From Hypholoma sublateritium FD-334 SS-4 (Eukaryota; Basidiomycota; Agaricomycetes; Agaricales; Strophariaceae), in contig KN817537.1 of the NCBI GenBank assembly GCA_000827495.1, positions 368,360 through 432,359 of the forward strand: 64,000 bases of DNA, written 5' to 3'. The position numbers and the translations under genes were made by a program. This document shows positions 23,901-33,377 of this stretch, one piece after another; position 1 is the stretch's first letter; each line of letters starts with the position of its first letter. The notes beneath the pieces were generated by a model. That model worked only from the letters and a program-made list of their open reading frames with translations, was not told the origin of the DNA and ran no database searches.

Positions 23901-24530
23901 GCTCTGCCTTCCTCCTTGCTACCACCTTGCGCACCTCCGCTTTGACTTCATCGCTTTCGTCGTGGTAAGTTGATTCCGTATGTTTCGTAATGATGGCGAT
24001 ACGGCTTTTGGAGTTGTAGAGCGGGTCATTTTGGGCCAATTCTTTAACGCGGTTGGAATAGTGCATCTTCGAATATGCACGCGCCTCGCTCGGAGCACGC
24101 CGCGATGAGGGATTGGCGGTGATGGTAACTTTCGCCGTCTCTCCTGACCGACTACGCTTCCCAACAGGGTGATTATTGAGCCAATTTGTCAATTGCTTGT
24201 AAATTATAAAAACATTAGCACATCGTCATCCACAAATAAAAAAACATTACGTACTGACTGTCGACCTGCAAACCACGCCTCATGGCTGGGAAACAATTCC
24301 GGGAGGCGCTCAGTAATAACATTACCCCTTTTGTCAAAAGTAGGAGGTAGTTCTCTCCATTCGCGCTGCTCGGTCTCTTGGTCCTTCCAGAGGGCAAAAA
24401 AATCGCGACTTAGATTTCCCATCCAGGCCTTTGATGCACCTTTTCCTTTTTTCTTCGCCGCATGAAAATCAACTTTTTTGGAGTTGAGAAATTCCAATTG
24501 CTTCGGCGTCGTCCAACCAGTCGGCGCCAT
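20991..24530 (-). pseudogene. Large KDZ-companion protein, W-rich C-terminus, MITE-disrupted
   Basis: Six exons on the minus strand: 24530-24255, 24195-23840, 23790-23555, 23494-22761 (containing the MITE), 22699-21480 and 21425-20991. All introns (49-61 bp) are GT-AG and in phase. Without the MITE and one 8 bp duplication the frame is open for about 975 residues. The N-terminus (APTGWTTPKQLEFL) and a basic, coiled-coil-like segment (RRKAELERERESVDEV) come first. An acidic stretch and a long Pro/Ala/Ser-rich linker follow. The C-terminus holds WVTWWNSVQPVWR and GPVGFILVIIALAWW, then a lysine-rich end. From memory this C-terminal W-rich motif is common in uncharacterised agaricomycete proteins; function unknown. 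As the DNA stands, the frame stops inside the MITE. Confidence 0.8.
22789..23109. mobile_element. hAT-like MITE, 321 bp
   Basis: Terminal inverted repeats TAGTGATCACCAGGGGT (22789-22805) and, reversed at the right end, TAGTGTTCACCAGGGGT differ by one base. A perfect 8 bp target duplication GTTGTTGG flanks it (22781-22788 and 23110-23117). An 8 bp duplication with TAGTG ends is typical of the hAT superfamily. The inside is rich in CCCCTACCCC next to both ends and AT-rich in the middle, with no coding capacity. It interrupts exon 4 of the companion gene; 329 added bases shift its frame. It is younger than the KDZ insertion or was carried in by it. Confidence 0.9.
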
Positions 24531-25059
24531 AGCCGCCAAAGAACAGGGCGAAGCTCGACAAATGTATCAGAAGGGATCAAAGGATAAAGTCAAGGGATAA
24601 AGTCAAGGGGAAGCCTATCATATGATGGATGCAGGACGCTCCCAGTATCCATTCGCAGCTTGCAATCTTTCATTTGCGAATCCTTGGTGAATCGCTGTCA
24701 ATGAATTACGTCGTAGCCGCAGAGAGCATGGGTTCTAACAGCAAATATCCATTGTGTATGTATCCGTTCGCCTTATCTATCCTTGCCTACCAGACGCCAT
24801 CCATGTTCCATCCATGGAGAGCGCTATATATACAAACTGTATCCATCCGGCCTATGGATCCATACAACATGTTGCAACTCTATTTATACAAACTTAGCTT
24901 CTACCGTAATCTATCCATGGACCCATAGCTCATCCGTCGGCGAGAAGCACTGTGTCATATACCAGATATGCTTCGCGGGCGATTCCAGCATCCATAAATA
25001 CGCCGGTGACAACCCCACAATTCTTCATCACCTAACCTCATCACCCAACCAATATCAAC
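24531..25059. other. Intergenic, GGATGG/CCATCC motifs, divergent promoters
   Basis: It separates the minus-strand companion gene from the plus-strand RNase H1-N gene. It holds a short direct repeat GGATAAAGTCAAGG near 24577-24610 and scattered CCATCCATGG words. A TAAATA-like element near 24994 could serve the plus-strand gene. Confidence 0.45.
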
Positions 25060-25849
25060 ATGGTACAATCCAAACCTGCTGCTGACTCTTCCGCTTCCGC
25101 TTCCCCAGCGCTCCAGGAGCTCCTCACCGCCCTTGTGAATCTTGGAATCAATATCGGCACTAGCACCGGTATGTCACCATTTTTTTACCTCATATTCTCT
25201 CCGGGCCTTGACGTCTAAGCACCGTTCTAGGTGTCGAAGCTGCTCCGGAATGTGAATCCGGCGTCTCTGCTGCATCCGTTGCACCCACTGAGCCTGCTGC
25301 ACCCGCTGACGCTACTGAGGGTAAGTCCAGTCTGATCGTCGTTTGTATTACGTATCTAACATAGTATATCCTGACAGCCGACGACCGCGCCAGCGATGGT
25401 GGAGACACCGAAGATGCTATCGATTCTGCTGGATCTGAGGACGGTCACCTTGCTGCTCAGGGGGATCCGGGTGCTCATGGCTCTCCGCTGGTTACCGATC
25501 CGAACTCTGAAGGCTCCCAGGGCATTATCTGCTCCAGGTGTCGTACTTTCAATGCGGTGCGCTCCGGCAACGACGCGGCGTATGTAGTCACAGTTGGGCT
25601 CCGGGTCGGGGTCTTTACTGAATGGTACGTCCTTTTTTCTATGCATTCGGGATACTGCTCATTTAATTTTACAGGAGTATCGTCCAACCCCTCGTCTCCG
25701 GAGTTCGAGGCGCATGCTACAGGAAGTATAGCACCAACGCTGCTGCACAGACTGCGTTTGCGGAAGCGCTCAATGCGGGTGTTGTCATGGTTGTTTCCCC
25801 AGCGACTCAGCCATTCCAGGGTACTGGACCTTCCCGCTCTTTTCGCTGA
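25060..25849 (+). CDS. Protein with RNase H1 N-terminal (viroplasmin-like) domain
   Basis: Four exons (25060-25168, 25231-25320, 25378-25624, 25675-25849) with in-phase GT-AG introns of 50-62 bp give 206 residues. The N-terminal half is Ala/Ser/acidic and probably disordered. A CxxC (ICSRC) precedes a segment at about residues 134-182 starting YVVTVGLRVGVFTEW and containing GVRGACYRKY. This matches the pattern of the RNase H1 N-terminal hybrid-binding domain, which binds RNA/DNA duplexes. No catalytic RNase H domain follows. As I recall, such stand-alone domains are numerous in agaricomycete genomes. Its place inside the KDZ element suggests a role tied to the element, possibly binding nucleic acid during transposition or transcription; this is inference. 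Confidence 0.8.
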
Positions 25850-25995
25850 ACAGTTCCGTGACTGCGTCTGCCACATGTACAATGTTTGTTAGAATTTGAA
25901 AAAATATACTGCGCCTTGATGTCTCCTCCAATGTGTGAACGCAATGTAGTTTCAATGACAAGCTCCGAGACTGAATCGGTCATTACATTGCCCAA

Positions 25996-26035
25996 GACAA
26001 AAGATTTATGTGCCTTGGAACATAAATCTTTTGTC
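25996..26035. repeat. Perfect 16 bp inverted repeat with 8-base loop
   Basis: Arms GACAAAAGATTTATGT and ACATAAATCTTTTGTC enclose GCCTTGGA. It lies between two convergent genes; the stop codon of the minus-strand gene (26006-26008) is in the left arm. It could form a 3' end hairpin for either transcript or mark a footprint. Confidence 0.85.
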
Positions 26036-26703
26036 AGAATACATAGTAGATACGCCGTTCTTGTCAACGAGATACACACAGAGGATCTCGTCAATCCAAC
26101 CAATGATCATCCGTACATCCTTCATAATTGCAGTAACACTGGCGAGTTCCGGTCCGACACCGGATAGCTGCAGAACTTTGTCGTGGCACTGACTAACTGA
26201 CTTGAGGACAGAGCCCAAGTGCTCGATGGAGGTGTTGAGCGGCTCTGTTTCGTTGCTGATGATGAACTGGCGGCATAGGTGATCCACAAAGATTGCAGGG
26301 GGACCATTTGTGACGGTATGGAGGCGTCGGGCTAAGCGTTTCGCGTGTTCAACCCACGTAGCAAGTGGATCAAACGGCTCAGGGCAGCTGTTTGTTTCCT
26401 TCGCACCGTTGTTGACCTTCGATGGCAAGTCTATGAGCAAATCTGCCTTAGACCTAGACAAGTAATGTCCATGTGAGAACTCTAAGGCGAGTTGAAGATT
26501 AAGAACTCACTTTGTAACCTTCTTACTGTATTGTTTACGCCGTTTCGCATTGATTATATCTTTCACCCTAGTGGAAATGTATTTTATAAGTGAATGTACC
26601 TCGTAGGATGAGTATATACATACTTATCATAGTGCCTCTTGCTTTTCGCACGATTGGCCGCCAGTTTGGCCTCGGGAGTGTGGTAGATACGTTTACGGCC
26701 CAT
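26006..26703 (-). CDS. Basic-region protein, KDZ cargo
   Basis: Three exons (26703-26624, 26567-26511, 26453-26006) with introns of 56 and 57 bp give 194 residues. The N-terminus is strongly basic: MGRKRIYHTPEAKLAANRA, then KSKRHYDK and, after the first intron, INAKRRKQYSKK. From memory this RKR...AANRAKSKR pattern begins many uncharacterised agaricomycete proteins and looks like a DNA-binding basic segment without a leucine zipper. The rest is mixed helical with a hydrophobic segment (GWIDEILCVYLV). No enzyme motif is visible. It converges on the RNase H1-N gene, with 156 bp between stops, and is divergent from the gene at 27182. A role as accessory DNA-binding factor or repressor of the element is a guess. 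Confidence 0.7.
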
Positions 26704-27181
26704 GATGGTAGGTAAGAACTTGCTTAAAGATCGTAATTGACTTCACTCGCTAATATGCATTGTCTAACCTTTATTTCCTTCATCTAAAGTGCCTGTCGTA
26801 ACTATACCCAAAATTGAAGAATAACTCAAAGCCATGATATATAAAATTATTAGCATGTTCATTGACTTTCTATTTGCCAGCGAATTTCTTTTGCTATGAT
26901 AGCTATCATTCAGCTATCATTTAATAAAAGTAGATCATGCACGGACAATGTATCGGCAAGATCGATGTATATTTCAATGGATGTTCGATGGATGGGATCG
27001 AGTTTGGATGGATATGGGATGTATACCACTCCGGTAGTTGGACGTCATCCATTCCTTAATGTAGTTCAATGTATCGGTATCCTTAATTTAAATCCATTGA
27101 ATGGACACATACATTACTCGATACATCAGTTAGATTTTTATATAAAGGACTCATCACAAATTTTAATCCATCATCGCTTCA
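26704..27181. promoter_or_regulatory. Divergent promoter region with palindrome
   Basis: It drives the basic-region gene leftward and the 27182 gene rightward. It contains the perfect palindrome ATGATAGCTATCAT (26896-26909) followed by another GCTATCAT. GGATGG words lie at 26980-27060, and a TATAAA at 27141-27146 is 41 bp before the ATG at 27182. Confidence 0.5.
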
Positions 27182-27788
27182 ATGCCTACCCCCCCTACCC
27201 CCTCCAAAACTCAACTTGACAAGCGCCGCTTCATTCATAGAATGGGGCCCTACTTTCGGCAAGCTCGCGCTGAAGGATTGTCCAGCGAGGCTCAGTTTCT
27301 CAAGGCAATCTGGACTCAATACTGCAATCGCTGGCCCGTCAACGCCCGAGACTATCTCGACCTCGACATCATGCAATCACATATGGATGTCAAAAGACAG
27401 GTAATATATTGCATGAATCCGTTCTTTGGCTACCTTTGTTAACCAATATATCGTACAGGAACTTCACTTGTCTGTTGAGAAGTGGGCTGGCCTTTCGGCT
27501 TTCGAAGCGGAGATGCACTGGTCTCAGCTATTCCACTTCCAGGAAGCTGCAGCGGCCAACACTGGGGAGCACGCCAAACTTGGGTCAAAGGAGAATCCCA
27601 TTGACGTCGTGAGTGCATCTATGTAGTATAAATGACGTTACCAATCTAATCTCTTGCGCAAGGATGGTGCAATCACCCTTCCCCCTCTTCAACCGCGTCC
27701 GCGTCCGCGTCCCCGTCCCCGTGTGCCTTTTTTGACACTGTCCACAGGCACATCCAGTTCCACAAGCGCGTCCGCGGATATCATTTGA
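27182..27788 (+). CDS. Unknown 162-aa... small protein, KDZ cargo (164 codons with stop)
   Basis: Three exons (27182-27400, 27459-27608, 27663-27788) joined by GT-AG introns of 58 and 54 bp make 495 bases, that is 164 residues plus stop. The first part is helical with charged and aromatic residues (HRMGPYFRQARAEGLSS, AIWTQYCNRWP). The second has WAGLSAFEAEMHWSQLFHF. The third is a proline/arginine run (RPRPRPRPR) ending in a Ser/Thr-rich tail. I do not recognise a domain. It lies 264 bp upstream of the transposase on the same strand. Confidence 0.7.
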
Positions 27789-28051
27789 CGTACATTATTA
27801 CTATGTAGATATAGTTTCTAGTAGCTACTATGTCTACTTATATCTCTTGTGTGGTACTCGTACGCTGAATATCCTTGTACACCGAACATCCTTATAAATT
27901 TACTTGTGTATTTGTTGTACCATAGATTTATGCCGAGCATATTTGGTCATGCCGACGTCAATCAATAATTACAGCGCACAAGTTGACCATGGGCATGCCA
28001 GTGCAAGGTGTATTGAATTGTTCACTGCCAACCACAACCATCTACCGTCGA
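27789..28051. promoter_or_regulatory. Likely promoter of the transposase gene
   Basis: An AT-rich spacer with TATAAA at 27893-27898, about 154 bp before the chosen ATG. An in-frame upstream extension (from 27983) exists; the ATG at 28052 (MPPKKGPK) is preferred because the sequence becomes lysine-rich and protein-like there. Confidence 0.4.
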
Positions 28052-31000
28052 ATGCCTCCTAAAAAAGGTCCTAAAATACTGATCGATGTTTTGGAAAAGC
28101 CCAAGGCATCAAAGACAGGCAGCAGGCGCACCGAAGTTCTTGAACGGCATATTGCATATGATGTGACTGGTAGCACAACCACATCGTTCATGCCTGTGCC
28201 TGTTGCTCCTGCAAAACGGCGATCTGGTGGCCTTGCATCTGTGTTAGACGACGACACTGACTCCATTTCAAATATTGAAAGTGCACCACCCCCTCTCACC
28301 GAAGACGAGATTGAGCAAGGAAACGACGAAAGCCGCTTACTCGACTTGGAAGGGCTGGGACACCTGTCTCTTCACGACACGATGCGTACCTCTCGGACAG
28401 GACCAACGCCTGTATCAAAAAAAAAGCGTACTGAGACAGTGAGCCGTCATGATATTTATAATTTATGACATTTTCAGATCTTCTCTTGTTATAGGACAAT
28501 CCCCTCCTTCTATGGGTACCACACATTGACAGTTACCTGGAGGAGTTTCTACGACATGAAGGCCTTTGCGACAGTGATACCACCGTCTGCTCGGAGGACG
28601 GCTGTATCCATCCGGCTAGCTACCGTTGCCGGGACTGTCACGACAACGAACTGTACTGTAAAACTTGCATTGTTATGATACATCAGCGGAATCCCTATCA
28701 TCATCTAAAGGTATACCAGAAAATCTTTCTCCAAGAAGTCTTCAGTTCTAATCAGTATGACTTAGTTCTGGAACGGCTCTTTTTTCGAAGGTGTCACATT
28801 GAAAGCCCTCGGTCTAAAAATACAATTAGGCCATAAAATTGGGAACGCCTGTCCAGCGCCTATTCCGGCGTTCAACGATGACTTCACCATTATTCATGAT
28901 AATGGAATACATCAGGTTTGTCTACTTCTATGTGGCTGCCAAAAGGCCCTTCGGCCGACGATTCAGCTGTTGCGCGCACGGCTCTTCCCCGCAACTACCA
29001 TCAATCCAAGGACTGCGGCAACTTTTCGGGTATTAGAAACCTTTCAGATGCTTAGTTTTACCGCAAAAACAACAGCATTTGACTTTTATAAGGCTTTGGA
29101 GGCTAGGACTGACAATACCGGTACTTCTGTACCGCCAGTGCGTGCACATTTCAAGTTCGTCCAATTTTAATATCTGACCAATTCTATTAATAGGATCGGT
29201 ACCTTGTTCTATTGCGCATAGTCCGTGAATGGCGGCATATTCGACTACTCAAGCGAATGGGCCGAGGGCACTCGAGCACAGGTGTCCGCGGAACTAAAGA
29301 GGGAGAACTGGCAGTACTCTGTCCAGCATGTCCACTTCCAGGCATCAATCTTCCAGTGGACTGGAAGACACGACCTGATTCTGAGCAGTACGTGTGCATG
29401 GTCCCATCACCAACGAAATCTAATCAGATGGTGGCTAAATATAGGTGGCTATATACGCAGTTTGTTGCTATCGACGCAAATTTCCGCTTGAAAAGATTCA
29501 ATGTATCAAGTGGCGAAAGGGACCCTGGGTTGAACCATGGCTATGCGTATATTGTGGAAGAAAAGAAATTCAAACATTACCTCTCAATTTATGACAAGAA
29601 GGTCCACGAGGAGAAGAGTACGTGTCACAACCATGATGCTATCAAATTGGCGCAACAGCGTGGCGGCGCGGGTACTGCCGCCAATGGATCCGGTACGGCA
29701 GAATGTGGGCGACACGATATGAAACGGCCAAATGGAATTGGGGACCTTCAAAAGGGAGAGCGGTAAGACATGATAATCTATTACTATCGATATGTTCTCA
29801 ATATTTTATAGCTACGTTAACATGGACTATTTTCTCTTGTCGAGCTTGAAATTCAACACTCCCTCCCGGCTCGTAGTGTCTTATGACATAGGCTGTCAAT
29901 GGTCACGAAATCTCGCAAGCCGCGTCCAACAGTACCCAACCAATCCGCTGTCAAATAAAGAAATGGATATCACATTCTTGGTTCCAAAATTTCACCTTCC
30001 AGGTCATGTCGACAAATGTCAGACTAATTATTCATTTAACCTTGTTCCCGGTGTCGGACGGACCGACGGCGAGGCTCCAGAACGGGGGTGGGCTGATATC
30101 AATGCGGTTGCTACGAGTACGAAGGAAATGGGACCGGGATCACGCCGCGACACTCTTGATGATCTATTTGGAGCTCGTAACTGGCGCAAGATCACAAATT
30201 ATGGTGTGTTGTATAGCCCTATTAAAAAATTGTTAGCTTACCCAAGCTCACCGTGCAAAGGGCCAACATTTGCTCGAAAGGCCACGGAGGCTTTGGCGGG
30301 CCGGGATGAGCACGTGCACGCCTTCTTAGAATTCGATGCTGCTCTATCCATTAACGCGGGCTCGGAAGATAATGGATCAGAAATACCTATTCAAGAATGG
30401 ACAACATGGTGCCAAACTTGGGAAAAGAACCGAAGCGGGCACAAAAATCCTTTCGAAGTCACCAGAATTGGTACGTGCCTGTTGAGAAACATTGTATTCC
30501 AATAAGTACTGACATATTACGATAGCAATATCTGACAAAGAAGTGCGACTTCGCCTCGCTGAGAAAGATAGCGAAGCTATCACCAGGGGTGACAGACCTG
30601 TGGTTGTTCATGAAGATATTACCCCTAGTGTCCTGATTTATCAGGGGCTAGAGATCGAGGAGCTTCAGTTTGTTCATCACCTTTCTGTCTGAAAAAGAAA
30701 TCTGACATAAATTCAACAGACGGAAATTGGTTGTGGACTCAGCTGCTCTTGGACTCCATTCAACCGATCTTCAACGTGCGAAAATACTCGAGCGATCAAA
30801 TTATCTCCGGCGAAAAATTGAAGCCTGGACAGAAATTCAGCACCTATACCTTCCTGCCGTAGCAACTTTGCGCTCACGAGCAAATAATGAAGGAGGTGGA
30901 TCATTGGCCGTGACCGACATCAAACTTTATCTTCCATCATCCATTCCCTTGACTACGACTTGTGACGCCAGTCTTGTCGACGCAGAATGGGAATTGCGGT

Positions 31001-31796
31001 ATGCAATGGCTGATGTTACCCTCAATTCCCTTCGGTCGCATCTCCTCCTCCGGTCGTGCCTCTACAAATCCAAAGACCGACACGTGCGTGGCCAGGCGCA
31101 GAATACGCGCAGCTACGATCTCATCCATACGGTCGAGGCGCGTATCAAGGCATCAACTCTCAAATATAGAATTGTTCGGATGGCTATGATTGAATTGACG
31201 AAGCGCCGTCGCACCGATAGCCAGTGGGAGTCAATCTACAAACCTCTGAATGACTGCGATATACAAGGACTGTCATCTCTCGATGACGATGGGGCTGAAG
31301 GACACAAGTCGCTGTCATGGATATGGAAAATATACGGCACAGGACAGACAGATATTGACAGCGGAACACAAGATGGTACGTCATTAGATTTATTTTTAGA
31401 ACGTAATTATTAAACCTTAACAAAGCACTGCGCATTGAGTGGTGCCGCGCTCGCGCTCGCGCTCATAGATGGCAAGAAGAGTGTCTCTTGCTGGCTGAAG
31501 AAATGAGGCGCATCAAAGAATACTTCAAGACGAAAACAGAGTGGTGGACAAATTTAGCATTAGATCCCCCGATGATCGAAGATTTCGACCGATCAAAGGT
31601 TCTTTCCCCGGCACTCCAAGCCATCTATAATGAAAGAAACCGGAGCATCGTAGATGGAAAGAGATCGTATGCGCTTCGCCAAGCTGACATTCAAGAACGT
31701 ATGTCTAGGATGTGTCAACAAGAATGGGAGGGTTTGTCGGAGAAACTTTTGACGATGGGAAATAGAGATGCTACAGTGATGGTAGAGCACGAGTAG
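28052..31796 (+). CDS. KDZ transposase with CxC2-type cysteine cluster, intact
   Basis: The transposase that should mobilise the 13.76 kb element. Nine exons: 28052-28438, 28495-28710, 28766-29137, 29194-29387, 29445-29762, 29812-30470, 30526-30667, 30720-31375, 31426-31796. All eight introns (49-57 bp) are GT-AG and every phase closes, giving 1104 residues without a stop. Residues ~155-195 carry the zinc-ligand cluster (VCSEDGC, RCRDC, YCKTC, then His). FWNGSFFEGVTLKALGL and a QLGH segment follow, as in CxC2-type KDZ proteins. The RNase H-like core shows AIDANFRLKR (D400), SYDIGCQW (D521) and RTDGEAPERGWAD (E583 or E586), the expected acidic triad. A C-terminal helical region follows (RARARAHRWQEE near residue 990). 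With all motifs kept it may be active. Confidence 0.9.
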
Positions 31797-31859
31797 ACAT
31801 TACATTTGGTAAATATATACATTTTAGTGTTAGTAATACTCTACGCCACACCTTACTAT

Positions 31860-33290
31860 ACCAAGATGCCTAATGTATACGTGAATGGTTAGCGGCAAAT
31901 CGATGGACCATGCAGAGCGCGGCAGCTGCTGTGGGCGCCGCGGCATGGATGGATCCGGTACACCTGGGAGAAGCGAATGGATGGTCGATGCATGCGTGCA
32001 TGGATAGAAAGGTGGACGCAAATGGATGGATAGCGGGGTGCGGCGTCGAAGCGGAGGGATGCCGCGGCATGGCCGGTGCGGCATCCCCCTATGCCAATGG
32101 ATGGCTGATGTATGCGTCAATGGATGGCCGTGAATGGATAGCTGATGTATGGGGCCGCGTCGAGTCTAATGGATGTGGTAATGGATGTGGCATGGATGGC
32201 GCGGCGGTAGTGTGGCGCGTCCGGNNNNNNNNNNNNNNNNNNNNNNNNNNNNNNNNNNNNNNNNNNNNNNNNNNNNNNNNNNNNNNNNNNNNNNNNNNNN
32301 NNNNNNNNNNNNNNNNNNNNNNNNNNNNNNNNNNNNNNNNNNNNNNNNNNNNNNNNNNNNNNNNNNNNNNNNNNNNNNNNNNNNNNNNNNNNNNNNNNNN
32401 NNNNNNNNNNNNNNNNNNNNNNNNNNNNNNNNNNNNNNNNNNNNNNNNNNNNNNNNNNNNNNNNNNNNNNNNNNNNNNNGCGATAATGGATAGCTGATGT
32501 ATGGGGCCGCGTCAAAGCGAATGGATGGAGGGCGCGGTCCGGCAGCTACCCGCCATGTCGATGGATGTCGAATGGATGTGGCATGGATGGCGCGGNGGTA
32601 GTGTGGCGCGCCCGGAAGCTACCCGCCATGTCGATGGATGGCCAATGGATGTGGCATGGATGGCGCGACGATAGCGTGGAACGTGCAGCATGGATGATGG
32701 ACATGCAATGGATGGTGAATACATATGCTGGATGGATATTGTATGCAAATCGTATGTATACGGCCCGGGGCGGCGATTTGGGCCGGGATATGGAAGGCCG
32801 GGCCGCTGCGTGAAAATCAACAGGAAGTCAGTATAGTTACTACATAATGGCATACGTATACCATGGCACGTCCTCTTAAATTATACAGTGTAATTAAATA
32901 CAGTACGAGGTGAATATAATGGCAATAATGAGCGCAACGTGACAACAACGATCAGCGCACGTAGAACTACAGGACGTACTGGCACACCCGTGGCGGGGAG
33001 CTTGCGCACGGCATATATCCCGATGGATAGAGCGGCGGCCAGTTCCGGATTCACAGCTGAGCTGATGGATCAAGAAGCTGATGGATCAAGACCACAGTAA
33101 GATAGATGATTGCATGCATTGATGATGGATACACTATACAAGGGTATGGATGGATCATGTAGTTTAATACATTGAATCTATGGATGTGTTCTATTCGCAT
33201 GGATAGATTATCAGAGATAATACATCGCTCCTATGGATAGACTACGAGTTAATGTATCGTTCAATGGTTCATAATGGGCATTTGACAGCA
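31860..33290. repeat. Right subterminal GGATGG motif zone and minisatellite
   Basis: It is dense in ATGGATGG words, the reverse orientation of the left zone. It includes a minisatellite whose units share GGCATGGATGGCGCGGCGG and AGCTACCCGCCATG; two neighbouring 73 bp units start at 32558 and 32631, with related sequence at 32160-32224 before the gap. The apparent long frames here are produced by the repeat and by Ns. Confidence 0.75.
32225..32479. other. Assembly gap, 255 Ns
   Basis: The gap lies inside the GGATGG minisatellite, so the real repeat length, and with it the element length, is unknown. Confidence 0.95.
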
Positions 33291-33292
33291 GC

Positions 33293-33370
33293 GTTAACTA
33301 CCGGGGCGGATACATCATCCTATACCCGTTAGTTACCGCGTTTTATCCATCGAAGCTACAGCATTGCCTG
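33293..33370 (-). repeat. Right terminal inverted repeat of the KDZ element
   Basis: See the left repeat. Outermost bases are ...GCCTG against CACC... at the left; the outermost 15 bases are less well matched than the inner blocks. Confidence 0.85.
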
Positions 33371-33377
33371 GGTTGGG

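Larger units (their letters stand above)
19610..33370 (+). mobile_element. KDZ-class DNA transposon with five genes, 13.76 kb
   Basis: Its boundaries are fixed by the split host gene. GGTTGGG occurs at 19603-19609 and 33371-33377 as the target duplication; an 8 bp reading would be TGGTTGGG against GGGTTGGG. The ends are CA...TG and form imperfect inverted repeats of 77-78 bp. Inside are a transposase on the plus strand (28052-31796) and four other spliced genes: 20991-24530 minus, 25060-25849 plus, 26006-26703 minus and 27182-27788 plus. The two subterminal zones are full of CCATCC on the left and GGATGG on the right. KDZ (Kyakuja/Dileera/Zisupton) elements are known as a transposon class amplified in fungi. 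The transposase frame is intact, so the copy may be recent, although one companion gene is broken by a MITE and 255 bases are unsequenced. Confidence 0.9.

Noticed and set aside
25060..25849. Viroplasmin-like domain as sign of an integrated plant pararetrovirus
   Set aside because: The domain is the cellular RNase H1 N-terminal type, in a spliced fungal gene without any reverse transcriptase, coat or movement gene nearby.
28907..28960. Intron at CAG|GTTTGTC in transposase exon 3
   Set aside because: The frame stays open through it and encodes VCLLLCGCQKA, the expected KDZ segment, so no intron is needed.
31910..32515. Long frames of 132-195 residues on both strands
   Set aside because: They run through the 255 Ns and the GGATGG minisatellite; not genes.
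19610..33370. TET/JBP-type dioxygenase, known as a companion of some fungal KDZ elements
   Set aside because: I looked for an HxD-containing double-stranded beta-helix frame in all five genes and spacers and saw none.
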